Below are positions 27,542-37,575 of a stretch of DNA of 64,000 nucleotides, piece after piece; position 1 is the first letter of the stretch, and every line of letters starts with the position of its first letter. The translations under genes and the position numbers were made by a program. The stretch covers positions 2,427,001-2,491,000 of the forward strand of contig NZ_WTYZ01000001.1 of assembly GCF_009827455.1 (NCBI RefSeq), in the 5' to 3' direction. The notes under the pieces were generated by a model. That model was not told the DNA's origin, ran no database searches, and was given only the letters and a program-made list of their open reading frames with translations. Source of the DNA: Pontixanthobacter aestiaquae (GTDB lineage Bacteria; Pseudomonadota; Alphaproteobacteria; Sphingomonadales; Sphingomonadaceae).

Positions 27542-27657
27542 TGGGACAGGTCCTCTTTTGCAATTTTGTTTGCGCCGTCTTTGGGGGAAGGAAGGTGAAC
27601 GGTCAATTACGCCTTTTGTGGCTTGAAAAGGTGCGGTGTTATAGCTATATAATACAC

Positions 27658-27879
27658 ATGCTGAATATACTCTCTCTCCTCCTCGGAATCGTCTCGCTTA
27701 TCGTCGTTATACCGGCGACCATCCCGTTGCTCGGTTGGGCCAATTGGTTGGCCTTGCCGATCATCGTGATTGGTATCATTCTGGGCGCGCTGTCATCGAG
27801 CAACACCGGGCGGAATTTCTGCCTGATTGTAGGCCTGATAGCAGTCGTCCGTTTGAGCATTGGTGGCGGTATTATTTAA
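27658..27879 (+). CDS. Small two-helix membrane protein
   Basis: Hypothetical protein of 73 residues made of two or three hydrophobic segments (ILSLLLGIVSLIVVIPATI; WLALPIIVIGIILGAL; FCLIVGLIAVVRLSI) with short polar turns. It resembles the DUF4190-like or small inner-membrane proteins of unknown role. Its last codons overlap the convergent mutY stop by four bases. There is no clear ribosome binding site in front of the ATG, so the exact start is uncertain. Confidence 0.55.
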   Translation: MLNILSLLLGIVSLIVVIPATIPLLGWANWLALPIIVIGIILGALSSSNTGRNFCLIVGLIAVVRLSIGGGII

Positions 27880-28913
27880 CCCCGCGCCAGAACCAATCGC
27901 GCAGCTTTTGCGAATAGTGTAGGCAGGCCCGCATCATCGATCTCGGCAACAGGCCACCATTGTCCGATGCGTTCGGCTAAATCGGACTGGATCGATGTCC
28001 TAAGTACTGACATCTCCAGCGAGAAATGCGTAAATGTGTGGCGGACCAGCCCTAGCTGCTCCCAATCGGCATCAACTGGCGCGGCCCCATCCCCGTCGCC
28101 GCCCGAATGCCACCCATCATCGGGCAAAGAACGCATTCCGCCCAGCATTCCCGTGCCCTGCCGGATTTCGAGCCAGACTGCGCCGTCGCGCTCTATCCAA
28201 TAGGCCGTGCCCTGCCGCACTGGCTTGATCTTCTTCGGTGCCTTAATCGGAAAGCGCGCCGGATTATCATTTTTCAGCGCCTGACAATCACTCGAAAGGG
28301 GGCACAGCAGGCACTTCGGGTCGCGTGTGGTGCAAATTCCCGACCCCAAATCCATCATCGCTTGCGCGAAATCTCCCGCGCGGCGGTCCGGTGTAATCCC
28401 ATCGGTTTTCACTCGGATCGTCTTGCGTGAACCAGGCAGCGGCTCTTCAATCGCAAACAGACGTGAGACAACCCGCTCGACATTCGCGTCGACGACGACC
28501 GCACGCTGGCCAAAAGCAATCGCGGCAACAGCAGCGGCGGTGTACGCTCCCAGCCCCGGCAGCTTGAGCAATTCCTCTTCGGTCTCGGGAAAGCCGCCCA
28601 GCTTTTTCACCGCAGCCGCGCATTTCACCAGATTGCGCGCGCGCGAGTAATATCCCAGTCCCGCCCATGCCACCATCACGTCCTGTTCAGGCGCGGCTGC
28701 CAGATCATCAACTGTCGGCCAACGCTCGGTGAACTTGGCAAAATAGGGTTTTACAGCGGCAACAGTGGTCTGCTGCAACATCACTTCGGACAGCCACACG
28801 CGATATGGATCAGGAGAGGATTCGCCAGGCGGAGCCCGCCACGGCAGCGTCCGCGCATGCACATCATACCACTCCAATAAACGGGCGCTGATCGTATCCT
28901 TGCTGGCAGTCAC
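27876..28913 (-). CDS. mutY: A/G-specific adenine glycosylase MutY
   Basis: Base-excision repair glycosylase that removes A opposite 8-oxoguanine. The 345-residue product has the HhH-GPD region (LPGLGAYTAAAVAAIAFGQ, VVVDANVERV with the catalytic Asp), the 4Fe-4S loop C-x6-C-x2-C-x5-C in CTTRDPKCLLCPLSSDC, and a C-terminal NUDIX-like recognition domain. The N-terminal LLEWYDVHARTLPWR is the family start, so the GTG at 28913 is preferred over an upstream ATG at 29048. Its start is only 14 bases from the divergent dciA start. Confidence 0.95.
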   Translation of the reverse strand: MTASKDTISARLLEWYDVHARTLPWRAPPGESSPDPYRVWLSEVMLQQTTVAAVKPYFAKFTERWPTVDDLAAAPEQDVMVAWAGLGYYSRARNLVKCAAAVKKLGGFPETEEELLKLPGLGAYTAAAVAAIAFGQRAVVVDANVERVVSRLFAIEEPLPGSRKTIRVKTDGITPDRRAGDFAQAMMDLGSGICTTRDPKCLLCPLSSDCQALKNDNPARFPIKAPKKIKPVRQGTAYWIERDGAVWLEIRQGTGMLGGMRSLPDDGWHSGGDGDGAAPVDADWEQLGLVRHTFTHFSLEMSVLRTSIQSDLAERIGQWWPVAEIDDAGLPTLFAKAARLVLARG

Positions 28914-28927
28914 GCAGCGCCTATGGC

Positions 28928-29521
28928 ATGGCCTTTCCCACGATGGAACGGGATAGCGACAAACCTGCCAAAAAAGCGGCCAAGAAAGCTGCGCCAAAGC
29001 CGCGCACGAAAGCGAAGCAGTGGCAGCGCGCGCGTGGTGGTCCGGCAAAACCCATTTCCGAATTAATGCCGCAAATCGGGCGTACTGCCTTTCGCCGGTT
29101 CGGTTTCGTCCAATCCTCGGTCGTTACACGCTGGCCCGAAATTGTCGGCGAACACCACGCCAAGGTCTGCGCGCCGGAAGCCATCCGTTTCCCGCCGGGC
29201 GATAAGGAAAACGGCATCCTCCAACTGGTTGTGTTGCCCGCTCACGCCCCGCTGATCCAGCATGTGATCCCGGAGATAAAGGAGCGGGTTAACCGCTTTT
29301 TCGGCTATCAAGCCGTATCCAAAGTCAAAATCCGGCAAGGTGCGGTTAAGCCGCCCGAGGATAAAAATCGCGCCAAAGCGCCGCCGTCGCTCAAGCCGAT
29401 CCCGATGGAATTGGGGGAAAGCCTGCGCGATGTAGGCGATCCGGAGCTGCGTACGGTGCTGGAATCGCTTGCACGCAGCCTTGGCAGCCAAAGCGACGAT
29501 GATGGCGGCGAGACACAATAG
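28928..29521 (+). CDS. dciA: DUF721/DciA family protein
   Basis: Probable replicative-helicase operator DciA, 197 residues. A basic N-terminal tail (KKAAKKAAPKPRTKAKQ) precedes the DUF721 core: FGFVQSSVVTRWPEIVGEHHA, LVVLPAHAPLIQHVIPEIKE, FGYQAVSKVKIRQ. This domain binds and loads DnaB in bacteria lacking DnaC. Start ATG codons at 28928 and 28943 are both possible. First gene of the dciA-dsbA-dsbA-smc series; the next gene begins four bases after its stop. Confidence 0.85.
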   Translation: MAFPTMERDSDKPAKKAAKKAAPKPRTKAKQWQRARGGPAKPISELMPQIGRTAFRRFGFVQSSVVTRWPEIVGEHHAKVCAPEAIRFPPGDKENGILQLVVLPAHAPLIQHVIPEIKERVNRFFGYQAVSKVKIRQGAVKPPEDKNRAKAPPSLKPIPMELGESLRDVGDPELRTVLESLARSLGSQSDDDGGETQ

Positions 29522-29525
29522 GGGC

Positions 29526-30212
29526 ATGAAGTTGAAGAAATTTTTCAGAGCGGGTGCGGTGATCACTGCCGCGCTTCTTACCACGGCGGCGACCAGCAAT
29601 TGGGCGGCAACCGTGTCCGACAATGGCCGCGGCAAAGTGATCGGCAATCCTGATGCCAAAGTCACGCTGACCGAATTTGTCAGCTATACCTGCCCGCACT
29701 GCGCCACTTTTACTTTGCAAGGCGAAGCCCCTTTACAACTGGCCTATATCGGCACGGGCAAATTGATGCTCGATGTTCGCTCGGTGATCCGCAATCCGGT
29801 AGACACAACGGTGACGATGCTGGTGCAATGCGGCGCAAGCGATAAATTCTTCCGCAATCATGCCTATTTTATGACCAGTCAGCGTACGTGGCTTCCAATC
29901 GTTCGGCGTCCAACCGAAGGGCAGCGACAGCGCTGGAATGCCCCTGATGGTGCGACTGCGCGCAAAGCCATTGCAGAAGATGCAGGCTTTTACGCCATGA
30001 TGGAAACGCGGGGATATAGCCGAACAGAGTTGGACACATGCCTGAATGACGAGGCGAGAGCCGAACAGCTAGAAACGAATACCGTCGCCGATTTCGCCGA
30101 ATTTGGCATCACCGGTACACCCAGCTTCGCGATCAACGGCAAGACATTGCCGAACGTTCATGATTGGAGAACGCTGGAGCCGAAACTCAATGCCAATTTT
30201 GACACTTTCTGA
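29526..30212 (+). CDS. DsbA-like thiol:disulfide oxidoreductase (first copy)
   Basis: Periplasmic thioredoxin-fold protein of 228 residues. The signal peptide is MKLKKFFRAGAVITAALLTT and on to SNWAA. Active site C-P-H-C appears in YTCPHCATFTL and the cis-Pro loop in GITGTPSFAINGKTLP. An upstream ATG at 29469 would start inside dciA, so the ATG at 29526 is chosen. It sits directly in front of a second, related gene, and the pair precedes smc. Confidence 0.88.
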   Translation: MKLKKFFRAGAVITAALLTTAATSNWAATVSDNGRGKVIGNPDAKVTLTEFVSYTCPHCATFTLQGEAPLQLAYIGTGKLMLDVRSVIRNPVDTTVTMLVQCGASDKFFRNHAYFMTSQRTWLPIVRRPTEGQRQRWNAPDGATARKAIAEDAGFYAMMETRGYSRTELDTCLNDEARAEQLETNTVADFAEFGITGTPSFAINGKTLPNVHDWRTLEPKLNANFDTF

Positions 30213-30315
30213 GGGGAAAACCCTTGGGACAAGCTGTGGATAGCGCTATCAAGTGCTTTACCCCTTCACCCCTTCGTATAGCCTCCATCAATTCCGCTGA
30301 GGACAGAGACTGAAT

Positions 30316-31065
30316 ATGACCAATTTTCGCAAAATCACCCTGACCGCTTTCGCTGCCCCACTCGCGTTGGCGCTCTCTGCCTGTGGCGGAACCGCCGCTG
30401 ACGGCGAAGTTGCCGAGGCCGCAACTGTCGAGCCAGTAGCTGCGCCAGAGGGTCAGGAATGGACCGATGTCGTCAATGTATCCGATTATGACGGCTATAT
30501 TCTGGGCAACCCCGATGCCGCGATCAAAGTGGTCGAGTATGCCTCGCTGACTTGCCCCGCTTGCGCATCTTTCGCGATGAACGGGTCGGAACAGCTTAAA
30601 AGCGAATATGTAAACACCGGCCGCGTCAGCTACGAGCTTCGTAACCAGATCCATAACGGCATCGACCTCGTTCTCGCGCGCCTTGTACGCTGCGGTCCGA
30701 AAGAAGCTTTCCACCCGCGTTCGGACGCGGTTTGGGCTGACCTGAACAACATCATGAACGGGGCACAGCAAAACGGCCAGGCGCTTCAGGCCGCGATGGA
30801 GCTGCCGGAAGATCAGCGCTTCGTGGCTACGGCACAGGCCGCAGGTCTCTACGAGTTCTTTGGCGCACGCGGCCTTGGCCGTGACCAAGCCGAACAATGC
30901 CTCGCTGACGCCGCATCGGTTAGCGCAATTGCGGACAACTCGAACACTCAGTCGCAGGAGCTGGGCGTGACCGGCACCCCGACGTTTTTCATCAATGGCA
31001 CCAAGATCGACGCCAATTCCTGGACGCAGATCGAACCCATGCTGCAACGCGCGGGCGCTCGCTAA
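30316..31065 (+). CDS. DsbA-like thiol:disulfide oxidoreductase lipoprotein (second copy)
   Basis: Related to the preceding gene, 249 residues. The N-terminus MTNFRKITLTAFAAPLALAL ends in a lipobox LSAC, so it is predicted to be lipid-anchored on the periplasmic side. The active site is C-P-A-C in SLTCPACASFAM, the cis-Pro loop is GVTGTPTFFINGTKI. The ATG is preceded by GAGGACAGA at a long spacing. The stop codon lies in a 16-bp perfect palindrome just before smc. Confidence 0.88.
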   Translation: MTNFRKITLTAFAAPLALALSACGGTAADGEVAEAATVEPVAAPEGQEWTDVVNVSDYDGYILGNPDAAIKVVEYASLTCPACASFAMNGSEQLKSEYVNTGRVSYELRNQIHNGIDLVLARLVRCGPKEAFHPRSDAVWADLNNIMNGAQQNGQALQAAMELPEDQRFVATAQAAGLYEFFGARGLGRDQAEQCLADAASVSAIADNSNTQSQELGVTGTPTFFINGTKIDANSWTQIEPMLQRAGAR

Positions 31066-31076
31066 AGCGCTTTAGC
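31061..31076. other. 16-bp perfect palindrome at dsbA/smc junction
   Basis: GCTAAAGCGCTTTAGC spans the stop codon of the second dsbA-like gene. It is a perfect inverted repeat without a loop or T-run, so it may be a protein-binding site or may be chance. Confidence 0.4.
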
Positions 31077-31099
31077 AGCGGGAGGGGGCAGCACCGGCG

Positions 31100-34000
31100 A
31101 TGCAAATAAAACGGCTCAAGCTCAGCGGCTTTAAAAGCTTCGTCGAGCCAGCCGAATTGCGCATCGAACCGGGACTGACCGGGGTTGTCGGGCCGAATGG
31201 CTGCGGCAAATCTAATCTTTTGGAAGCTATTCGCTGGGTCATGGGCGAAAACTCGCCCAAGTCCATGCGTTCCGGCGGAATGGAAGATGTCATTTTCGCG
31301 GGCACCGAAAGCCGCCCTCCCCGAGATTTTGCCGAAGTCGTCCTCCATGCTGAGGATGACGATGGCGAAGATCTGGACGTTACCCGCCGTATCGAACGCG
31401 GCGCAGGCAGCGCGTATCGGGTCAACGGCAATGATGTCCGTGCCAAAGATGTCTCGCTTACCTTCGCTGACGCTGCGACGGGCGCGCATAGCCCCGCACT
31501 CGTCAGCCAAGGCAAAATCGCGCAGGTTATTGCTGCGAAGCCAGCCGAACGGCGGCAAATGCTGGAGGAGGCTGCGGGCATTGCCGGCCTCCACGTCCGC
31601 CGCCGCGACGCGGAAAGCAAGCTTCGCTCGACCGAGAAGAATCTCGAGCGGCTTGAGGATTTGATGGCGGGCCTGGATTCGCAGATGGCGTCCCTGCGAC
31701 GGCAGGCGAAGCAGGCCGAGCGTTACACCAAGCTGACGGGGCAGATTTCTACGGCTGAAGCACGGCTCCTATATGCACGATGGCGCGATGCCGCTGCAGC
31801 TGCCGATGCTGCGCGGGAGCAGGCGCAGTCCGCTGAAGCGCGTGTCGTCACGGCCAAAGAAGCCAGCGATACAGCCCAGAAAGCGCAACACGAGGCGGCT
31901 AAGGCACTTTCTGAAGCCCGCGAAGAGCAGGCCGACCGCCGCGATGATGCGAGCGCGCATGGTCACCGGATGGCCGCACTCACCTCGCAATTGGAAGCCG
32001 CAGAGCAGCGTCTTGCTGACCTTGATCGCCAAAAGGTGCGTTTGGAAGAGGATCGCGGCGAAGCGGACCGCTTGACGAAAGATGCAGCAGAGGCCCTCGC
32101 CCGGCTTGAGAAAGAGCTGGCCGATAACGAGAAATCGCTCGCGGCGGATGAAGAACGCCGCCCGAAGCTGGCGGCTGCTTTGGAAGAGGCAGAGCGCGCG
32201 GGTCGGACGGCCGAGCTGGCGCTGGCCAAAGCGACCGCAGATCAGGCGGGCGTCGAAGCCGAATGGCGCGTTGCTCAAGCCGAAGTATCGCAGGCGCAGT
32301 CCCGGGTCGATAGGCTGGCGGCAGAGATTGAGAGACAGACGCAGATTCGCATATCCTTGTCCGATTCTGGTGACCCTGAAAAAGCGGTAACCGAAGCAAA
32401 AGACCGCGTTGAGGCAGCTACTACCACGCTCGCCGAATTGCAGGCAGAGCTAACTGCGCAGCGAGAAAGTAAACAAGCTCTCCAAACTAACCGTGATGAA
32501 GCGGGCAATGCCTTCGCCGCCGCAAAAGCCGAGCTGGCGGGAATCGAGCGCGAATATAACGCCTTGGTGCGCGACCGCGATGCACGTGAACGGCAACGCG
32601 CACAGCGCAAAGGCCTGCCCACTGCGCTGGATGAAGTCCGCGCGAAACCAGGCTACGAACGCGCTCTGGCCGCTGTGCTTGGCCGCGATGCGAAGTCGCC
32701 CTTGGGCAAGCCGCAAGATGGTAATGATGGCCGGTTCTGGACCGGCGGCGATGTACCCGGTGCAGTGGCCGACAGCTTGGCCGCGCAGCTCACGTCCTGT
32801 CCGTCCCAATTGAAAGCCCGCCTCGCGCTGGTCCATGTCACTGATAAAGATGATGGTCGCACACTCGGGCCGGGCGAGTGGCTCGTCACGACGGGCGGGC
32901 GTTTGCGCCGTTGGGATGGATTTATAGCGCGCGGGGAAGGTGCTGCCGAGGCAGCAAGGCTAGAAGCGGAGAACCGTCTCGCGGATCTTGAAGCAGAGCT
33001 TCCAGCAAAGCGCGGTGCAACCGAAAAGGCCGAGGCAGCGCAAGTCAGCGCTCAGGAAGAACTTGCGGCGCTGCAAACCGCGCTCGTCGCGGCCGAGCGC
33101 GGCGTTGGCGAAGCAGCCGAAGCAGAGCGCCAAGCCCTGCGCTCGCTCGATCAAGCGGAGATTGCCCGTGAACGTTTGGCCTCGCGCTTACAGGAACTCG
33201 ACACCGCAGAAGCCGATCTGGCCGAGCAGAAGAAGCTCGCGCTGGGCGAGCTTGAAGCGGCCAAGGCCAAACGTAATGATTTGCCAGCGCCCGATACTGG
33301 CCGCGCATCACTGGAGGCCTCGCAAGCCAAGCATGATGCCGCCCGTTCCGCTTTGCAGGCGGCCACAGCGACTCTCGCCGCGCATGATCAGGCGTTGGCC
33401 GTCACGCGCGAGCGAACAGCCGCGCAGCGGAGCGATATGGCCAATTGGCAAGCGCGCTCTGGCGAAGCTGCGCAGCGCCTGTCCGATATGGCGCGACGGT
33501 TCGATGAAATAGAAGAGGAGCGCGCCGTCTTCGCCGCCAAACCCGAAGGCCTGATACGCGAGATCGAGCAAGGCGATGCGGTCCGCGAACGGCTGACGAG
33601 AGAATTGACAGAAGCCGAAGCGTCGGTCGCGAAAGCGCAAGAGGCAGCGCATGAGGTTGACCGCGCCTTCGCCGAAGCCAATGAGGCTTTGGCCACGGCT
33701 CGCGAATCCCGTGCCGGCCTTGCTGCGCGCGCTGAAAGCGAAGAGGCCCGCCGCGCGGAGATGGCGCGCGTCTCGGGCGAGCGCTTCCAGTGTCCACCAC
33801 CGATGCTGGCCGACAAGTTTGAATTCGATGCCGAGCAGGTCAAGAATTCGGCCATTGAGAGCGAAGAGCTCGAACGCTTGACCGCGAGCCGCGAGCGGAT
33901 TGGCCCGGTCAACCTGGTCGCCGCCGAAGAACTGGCAAAGATAGAAGATGAGCATGGCTCCAGCGCCGCAGAGCAGGCTGAGCTCCACGAAGCGGTGAAC

Positions 34001-34525
34001 CGGCTGCGCGGATCAATCGGCAGTCTTAACCGCGAAGGCCGCGAACGCCTGAAAGCCGCGTTCGAGCAAGTCGATACGCATTTTCGCCGGTTGTTCACAC
34101 GCTTGTTCGATGGCGGCCAGGCGCATCTGGCACTTATCGATAGCGATGATCCGCTTGACGCTGGCCTGGAAATTTTCGCGCAGCCTCCTGGTAAAAAGCT
34201 TCAGTCACTCACGTTGCTATCGGGCGGCGAGCAGGCATTGACCGCGATCGCCCTGATCTTTGCGCTGTTCCTAACCAACCCCGCGCCAATCTGTGTGCTG
34301 GACGAGGTCGATGCGCCGCTCGATGATGCCAATATCGACCGCTTCTGCGATCTGCTCGATGCGATGACCAATGAAACCAATACCCGCTATCTGATCGTCA
34401 CGCACAATGCGGTGACCATGAGCCGGATGCACCGCCTGTTCGGCGTGACTATGGTCGAACAGGGCGTGTCACGCCTCGTCAGCGTCGATCTGGATGTTGC
34501 GGAAGAACTGGTCGCGGCGCAGTAG
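31100..34525 (+). CDS. smc: Chromosome segregation protein SMC
   Basis: Structural maintenance of chromosomes ATPase of 1141 residues. Walker A GPNGCGKSN is at residues 31-39. Long Ala/Glu/Arg/Lys coiled coils run from about 165 to 480 and 640 to 900, separated by a hinge. The C-terminal head has the signature LLSGGEQALTAIALIFALF near 1039 and Walker B ICVLDEVDAPLDDAN near 1063. GGAGGGGG precedes the ATG by 9 bases. It ends four bases from the convergent merR gene. ScpA and ScpB are not in the window. Confidence 0.96.
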   Translation: MQIKRLKLSGFKSFVEPAELRIEPGLTGVVGPNGCGKSNLLEAIRWVMGENSPKSMRSGGMEDVIFAGTESRPPRDFAEVVLHAEDDDGEDLDVTRRIERGAGSAYRVNGNDVRAKDVSLTFADAATGAHSPALVSQGKIAQVIAAKPAERRQMLEEAAGIAGLHVRRRDAESKLRSTEKNLERLEDLMAGLDSQMASLRRQAKQAERYTKLTGQISTAEARLLYARWRDAAAAADAAREQAQSAEARVVTAKEASDTAQKAQHEAAKALSEAREEQADRRDDASAHGHRMAALTSQLEAAEQRLADLDRQKVRLEEDRGEADRLTKDAAEALARLEKELADNEKSLAADEERRPKLAAALEEAERAGRTAELALAKATADQAGVEAEWRVAQAEVSQAQSRVDRLAAEIERQTQIRISLSDSGDPEKAVTEAKDRVEAATTTLAELQAELTAQRESKQALQTNRDEAGNAFAAAKAELAGIEREYNALVRDRDARERQRAQRKGLPTALDEVRAKPGYERALAAVLGRDAKSPLGKPQDGNDGRFWTGGDVPGAVADSLAAQLTSCPSQLKARLALVHVTDKDDGRTLGPGEWLVTTGGRLRRWDGFIARGEGAAEAARLEAENRLADLEAELPAKRGATEKAEAAQVSAQEELAALQTALVAAERGVGEAAEAERQALRSLDQAEIARERLASRLQELDTAEADLAEQKKLALGELEAAKAKRNDLPAPDTGRASLEASQAKHDAARSALQAATATLAAHDQALAVTRERTAAQRSDMANWQARSGEAAQRLSDMARRFDEIEEERAVFAAKPEGLIREIEQGDAVRERLTRELTEAEASVAKAQEAAHEVDRAFAEANEALATARESRAGLAARAESEEARRAEMARVSGERFQCPPPMLADKFEFDAEQVKNSAIESEELERLTASRERIGPVNLVAAEELAKIEDEHGSSAAEQAELHEAVNRLRGSIGSLNREGRERLKAAFEQVDTHFRRLFTRLFDGGQAHLALIDSDDPLDAGLEIFAQPPGKKLQSLTLLSGGEQALTAIALIFALFLTNPAPICVLDEVDAPLDDANIDRFCDLLDAMTNETNTRYLIVTHNAVTMSRMHRLFGVTMVEQGVSRLVSVDLDVAEELVAAQ

Positions 34526-34529
34526 GCCG

Positions 34530-34943
34530 TCAGGCTTCAAGCGCCGCAGCAAGCCGCGCGCGAATACCCTTTAACTGGGCAATGACGTCGGCAGGCACGG
34601 CAGCGTTACCGGATAGAGATGATGCCGGAGCAGTCGCCTCGGTATCTGGTTCAGATTCAGGCGCAGGAACCGGTGCCTCACCCGTCTTGCCGTCGGCAAT
34701 CGCCTGCTGAGCGCCCTTCAGCGTGTAGCCCTGTTGATTCACGAGACGGTCGATCTGCCCGACCAACTCCACATCTTCGGGCCGGTAATAGCGCCGTCCA
34801 CCGCTCCGCTTGAGCGGTTCGAGCATCGGGAACTGCTGTTCCCAATAGCGCAGCACGTGGGTTTTAATATTTAACGCTTTGCTGACTTCACCAATCGTGC
34901 GGAGCGCGCCGTCGTCTTTTCCATCATCAAATTGCGCGCTCAT
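34530..34943 (-). CDS. MerR family transcriptional regulator
   Basis: Regulator of 137 residues with an N-terminal MerR winged helix (LRTIGEVSKALNIKTHVLRYWEQQF, RSGGRRYYRPEDVELVGQIDRLV) and a short acidic tail without cysteines or an effector domain. It follows ihfA with four bases between and has a good AAGGA site. This MerR gene behind fabH-ihfA is a common alphaproteobacterial arrangement; its targets are not known. Confidence 0.9.
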   Translation of the reverse strand: MSAQFDDGKDDGALRTIGEVSKALNIKTHVLRYWEQQFPMLEPLKRSGGRRYYRPEDVELVGQIDRLVNQQGYTLKGAQQAIADGKTGEAPVPAPESEPDTEATAPASSLSGNAAVPADVIAQLKGIRARLAAALEA

Positions 34944-34947
34944 GCAG

Positions 34948-35247
34948 TCATCCTTTGGCGATACGTTCTTTCAGCAATTGGCTCGCGCGGAAAGTCATCA
35001 CCCGCCGCGGCGTAATCGGAACTTCCACACCCGTTTTCGGATTGCGGCCAATCCGCTCTTTCTTGTCACGCAAAATGAAGCTGCCAAAGCCGGAGATTTT
35101 CACATTTTCCCCGTCGCTCATGGCATCGCACATATGCGCCAGAATTGATTCCACCAGGTCGAGCGATTCCGCCCGAGAAAATCCCATTTTGCGATTAATC
35201 GTCTCTGCGAGATCGGCTCTTGTCAGCGTGTTGACTGATCGAGACAT
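34948..35247 (-). CDS. ihfA: Integration host factor subunit alpha
   Basis: DNA-bending nucleoid protein of 99 residues: [59 protein letters not shown]. The subunit type follows from its neighbours fabH and merR and from the sequence. GGGAG lies nine bases before the ATG. Partner ihfB is not in the window. Confidence 0.95.
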   Translation of the reverse strand: MSRSVNTLTRADLAETINRKMGFSRAESLDLVESILAHMCDAMSDGENVKISGFGSFILRDKKERIGRNPKTGVEVPITPRRVMTFRASQLLKERIAKG

Positions 35248-35348
35248 TCGCTCACTCCCTTACCGGTGCGACCCTAGGTTTCGGAAACTGGCTACATTTG
35301 TAACCAAATTCGCCCGTTTGCGCAAATATTGAGTGCAATAAATGCAAC

Positions 35349-36314
35349 TTACATGCGGACTAATGAAGCGCCCCATGTGAATCCGCCGCCCATCGCCTCG
35401 AACATCACCAAATCGCCTTTTTTGATCCGCCCGTCGCGAATACCAACGTCGAACGCCAGCGGCACCGATGCGGCGGAGGTATTGGCGTGTTGGTCGACGG
35501 TTACGATCACCTTCTCTGCGGGTAGTCCGAGCTTGCGTGCCGTCGCGTCAAGAATGCGGGCATTGGCCTGATGCGGGACGACCCAATCGATATCCGACGC
35601 CTCGAAGCCTGCGGCGCCGAGCGTTTCTTTGAGAACGTCAGCCAGATTGACCACCGCATGACGGAATACTTCACGCCCTTTCATGCGGAGCTTGCCGACA
35701 GTGCCCGTGGTGGATGGGCCGCCATCGACGTAAAGCAATTGGTTGTGCGCACCATCGGCGTGAAGTTTGGTGTCGAGCACGCCGGGGCCATCTTCAGCAA
35801 CATCCTGCGCCTCCAGCACAATCGCGCCCGCGCCATCACCAAAGAGCACGCAAGTCGTGCGATCTTCCCAATCGAGAATACGGCTGAATGTTTCGGCCCC
35901 GATCACCAATGCGCGCTTCGCCATGCCGGTGCGTAGCATCGAGTCGGCGGTACCAAGCGCGTAGAGAAAACCCGAGCAGACCGCCGCGACATCGAATGCA
36001 ATGCAACCGTTGCAGCCGAGCGCTTGCTGGACCTGCGTTGCGGTGGCCGGGAATGTCTGATCAGGCGTTGCGGTGGCGAGCACGATCAGATCGATATCGT
36101 TGCCCGACATGCCTGCCGCTTCCAGCGCACGTTTTGCGGCAGCAGTAGCAAGCGACGAAGTTGTTTCACCCTCGCCCGCGATATAGCGTTGGCGAATGCC
36201 GGTTCGTTCTACGATCCATTCATTGGTAGTATCGACTTGCTCGGCAAGCTCGTCATTGGTGACAAGCTTTTCCGGCAGAGCCGAGCCGCTTCCACGGATA
36301 ACCGAACGGATCAC
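35349..36314 (-). CDS. fabH: 3-oxoacyl-ACP synthase III FabH
   Basis: Starts fatty-acid synthesis by condensing acetyl-CoA with malonyl-ACP. The catalytic triad can be read: Cys113 in AAVCSGF, His in [10 protein letters not shown], Asn in HANTSAAS. Length 321 residues as expected. The start is GTG, overlapping the plsX stop as GTGA. Part of rpmF-plsX-fabH-ihfA-merR. Confidence 0.97.
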   Translation of the reverse strand: MIRSVIRGSGSALPEKLVTNDELAEQVDTTNEWIVERTGIRQRYIAGEGETTSSLATAAAKRALEAAGMSGNDIDLIVLATATPDQTFPATATQVQQALGCNGCIAFDVAAVCSGFLYALGTADSMLRTGMAKRALVIGAETFSRILDWEDRTTCVLFGDGAGAIVLEAQDVAEDGPGVLDTKLHADGAHNQLLYVDGGPSTTGTVGKLRMKGREVFRHAVVNLADVLKETLGAAGFEASDIDWVVPHQANARILDATARKLGLPAEKVIVTVDQHANTSAASVPLAFDVGIRDGRIKKGDLVMFEAMGGGFTWGASLVRM

Positions 36315-37366
36315 TTTGCAGCACTATTGTCGAAAGTTGCTTCTTCACGCGCGTGCAATTCTGCAAGGCCTGTGCTGATCCGCTGCGTCAAATCCTCTTC
36401 GAGCAGACGTGCTGCAACCGTTACCGCATTGGCAACGCCGCCAGCAGTTGCGCTGCCATGGCTTTTCACCACCACGCCGTTAAGGCCGAGGAACACCGCA
36501 CCATTGTGATTGTTCGGATCAAGGTGATGTTTTAATAATTCGGTCGCCGGGCGTGACACCAGAAAACCGATCTTGGAACGGATTGAACTGGTGAACGCAT
36601 TACGTAGCAAGTCAGTCACAAACCGCGCCGTGCCTTCGATCGCTTTTAGAGCAATGTTGCCCGAAAAACCGTCAGTCACAACAACGTCGACTTCACCGCG
36701 ATTGATCTTGTCGGATTCGACATAGCCTTCAAAGCTCATATCGAGTCCGGTAGCGTCCTGAAGCTGCTCGGCAGCTTCGCGCAGGCGGTCGAAACCCTTA
36801 TTCTCCTCGGTGCCGATATTGAGCAGCCGGACACGCGGCAGATCGCGCTCGGTCACAATTTTGGAATAGGCCGCGCCCATAATTGCAAATTGCACCAGAT
36901 TGCGCGCGTCAGCTTCTGTATTGGCACCGAGATCGAGCATGATCACATCATTGTCGCCAAGCGTCGGCATCAGTGCTGCCAATGCTGGCCGGTCGATCCC
37001 GGGCATTGTCCGCAAGGCGAGCTTGCTCATCGCCATCAGCGCGCCGGTATTGCCTGCGCTAACCGCAGCGCCGGCATCGCCCTGTTTCACAGCGTTTACC
37101 GCGAGGCCCATGGATGTGGTTTTGGCACGGCGAAGCGCTTTGGTGGGAAGCTCGTCCCCGCCAACAACATCGTCGCAATGCAGAATTTCAGATGCACCGC
37201 GCATATTGGGGTGATCGTCGAGCGCCGCCTTGATGCGGGTTTCGTCGCCCACCAATAGGAACTGGAACTGGTCATGACGGCGGCGTGCTTCGGCAGCGCC
37301 GTCAATCATCACGCGCACGCCTTCATCGCCGCCCATCGCATCAACAGCGATACGCGGGAGGCTCAT
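36311..37366 (-). CDS. plsX: Phosphate acyltransferase PlsX
   Basis: Makes acyl-phosphate from acyl-ACP for phospholipid synthesis. The 351-residue sequence opens with [20 protein letters not shown] and has [18 protein letters not shown] and [21 protein letters not shown] lies eight bases upstream of the ATG. It follows rpmF after 29 bases and overlaps the fabH start by four bases. Confidence 0.97.
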   Translation of the reverse strand: MSLPRIAVDAMGGDEGVRVMIDGAAEARRRHDQFQFLLVGDETRIKAALDDHPNMRGASEILHCDDVVGGDELPTKALRRAKTTSMGLAVNAVKQGDAGAAVSAGNTGALMAMSKLALRTMPGIDRPALAALMPTLGDNDVIMLDLGANTEADARNLVQFAIMGAAYSKIVTERDLPRVRLLNIGTEENKGFDRLREAAEQLQDATGLDMSFEGYVESDKINRGEVDVVVTDGFSGNIALKAIEGTARFVTDLLRNAFTSSIRSKIGFLVSRPATELLKHHLDPNNHNGAVFLGLNGVVVKSHGSATAGGVANAVTVAARLLEEDLTQRISTGLAELHAREEATFDNSAAK

Positions 37367-37395
37367 GGGCGTGTACTCCGGGTCAAATTGAGGTC

Positions 37396-37575
37396 TTAAA
37401 GACCTACAGCGACAATTTCGCGTCCGTTGTAGTGGCCGCAGGCGTCACACATATTGTGCGGACGCTTCAGCTCGCCACAGTTGGAGCATTCATGGAATGC
37501 TTCAGGCTTAAGCGAATCGTGTGAACGACGGATACCGCGACGATGCGGCGAAACTTTTCTCTTAGGGACAGCCAT
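37396..37575 (-). CDS. rpmF: 50S ribosomal protein L32
   Basis: Ribosomal protein of 59 residues, readable as [20 protein letters not shown] followed by a zinc-ribbon C-terminus with four cysteines (CSNC ... CDAC). This is the standard bL32 sequence and it stands in its conserved place directly upstream of plsX. The gene is short enough to be missed by automated callers. AAGGA lies 13 bases before the ATG. Confidence 0.97.
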   Translation of the reverse strand: MAVPKRKVSPHRRGIRRSHDSLKPEAFHECSNCGELKRPHNMCDACGHYNGREIVAVGL

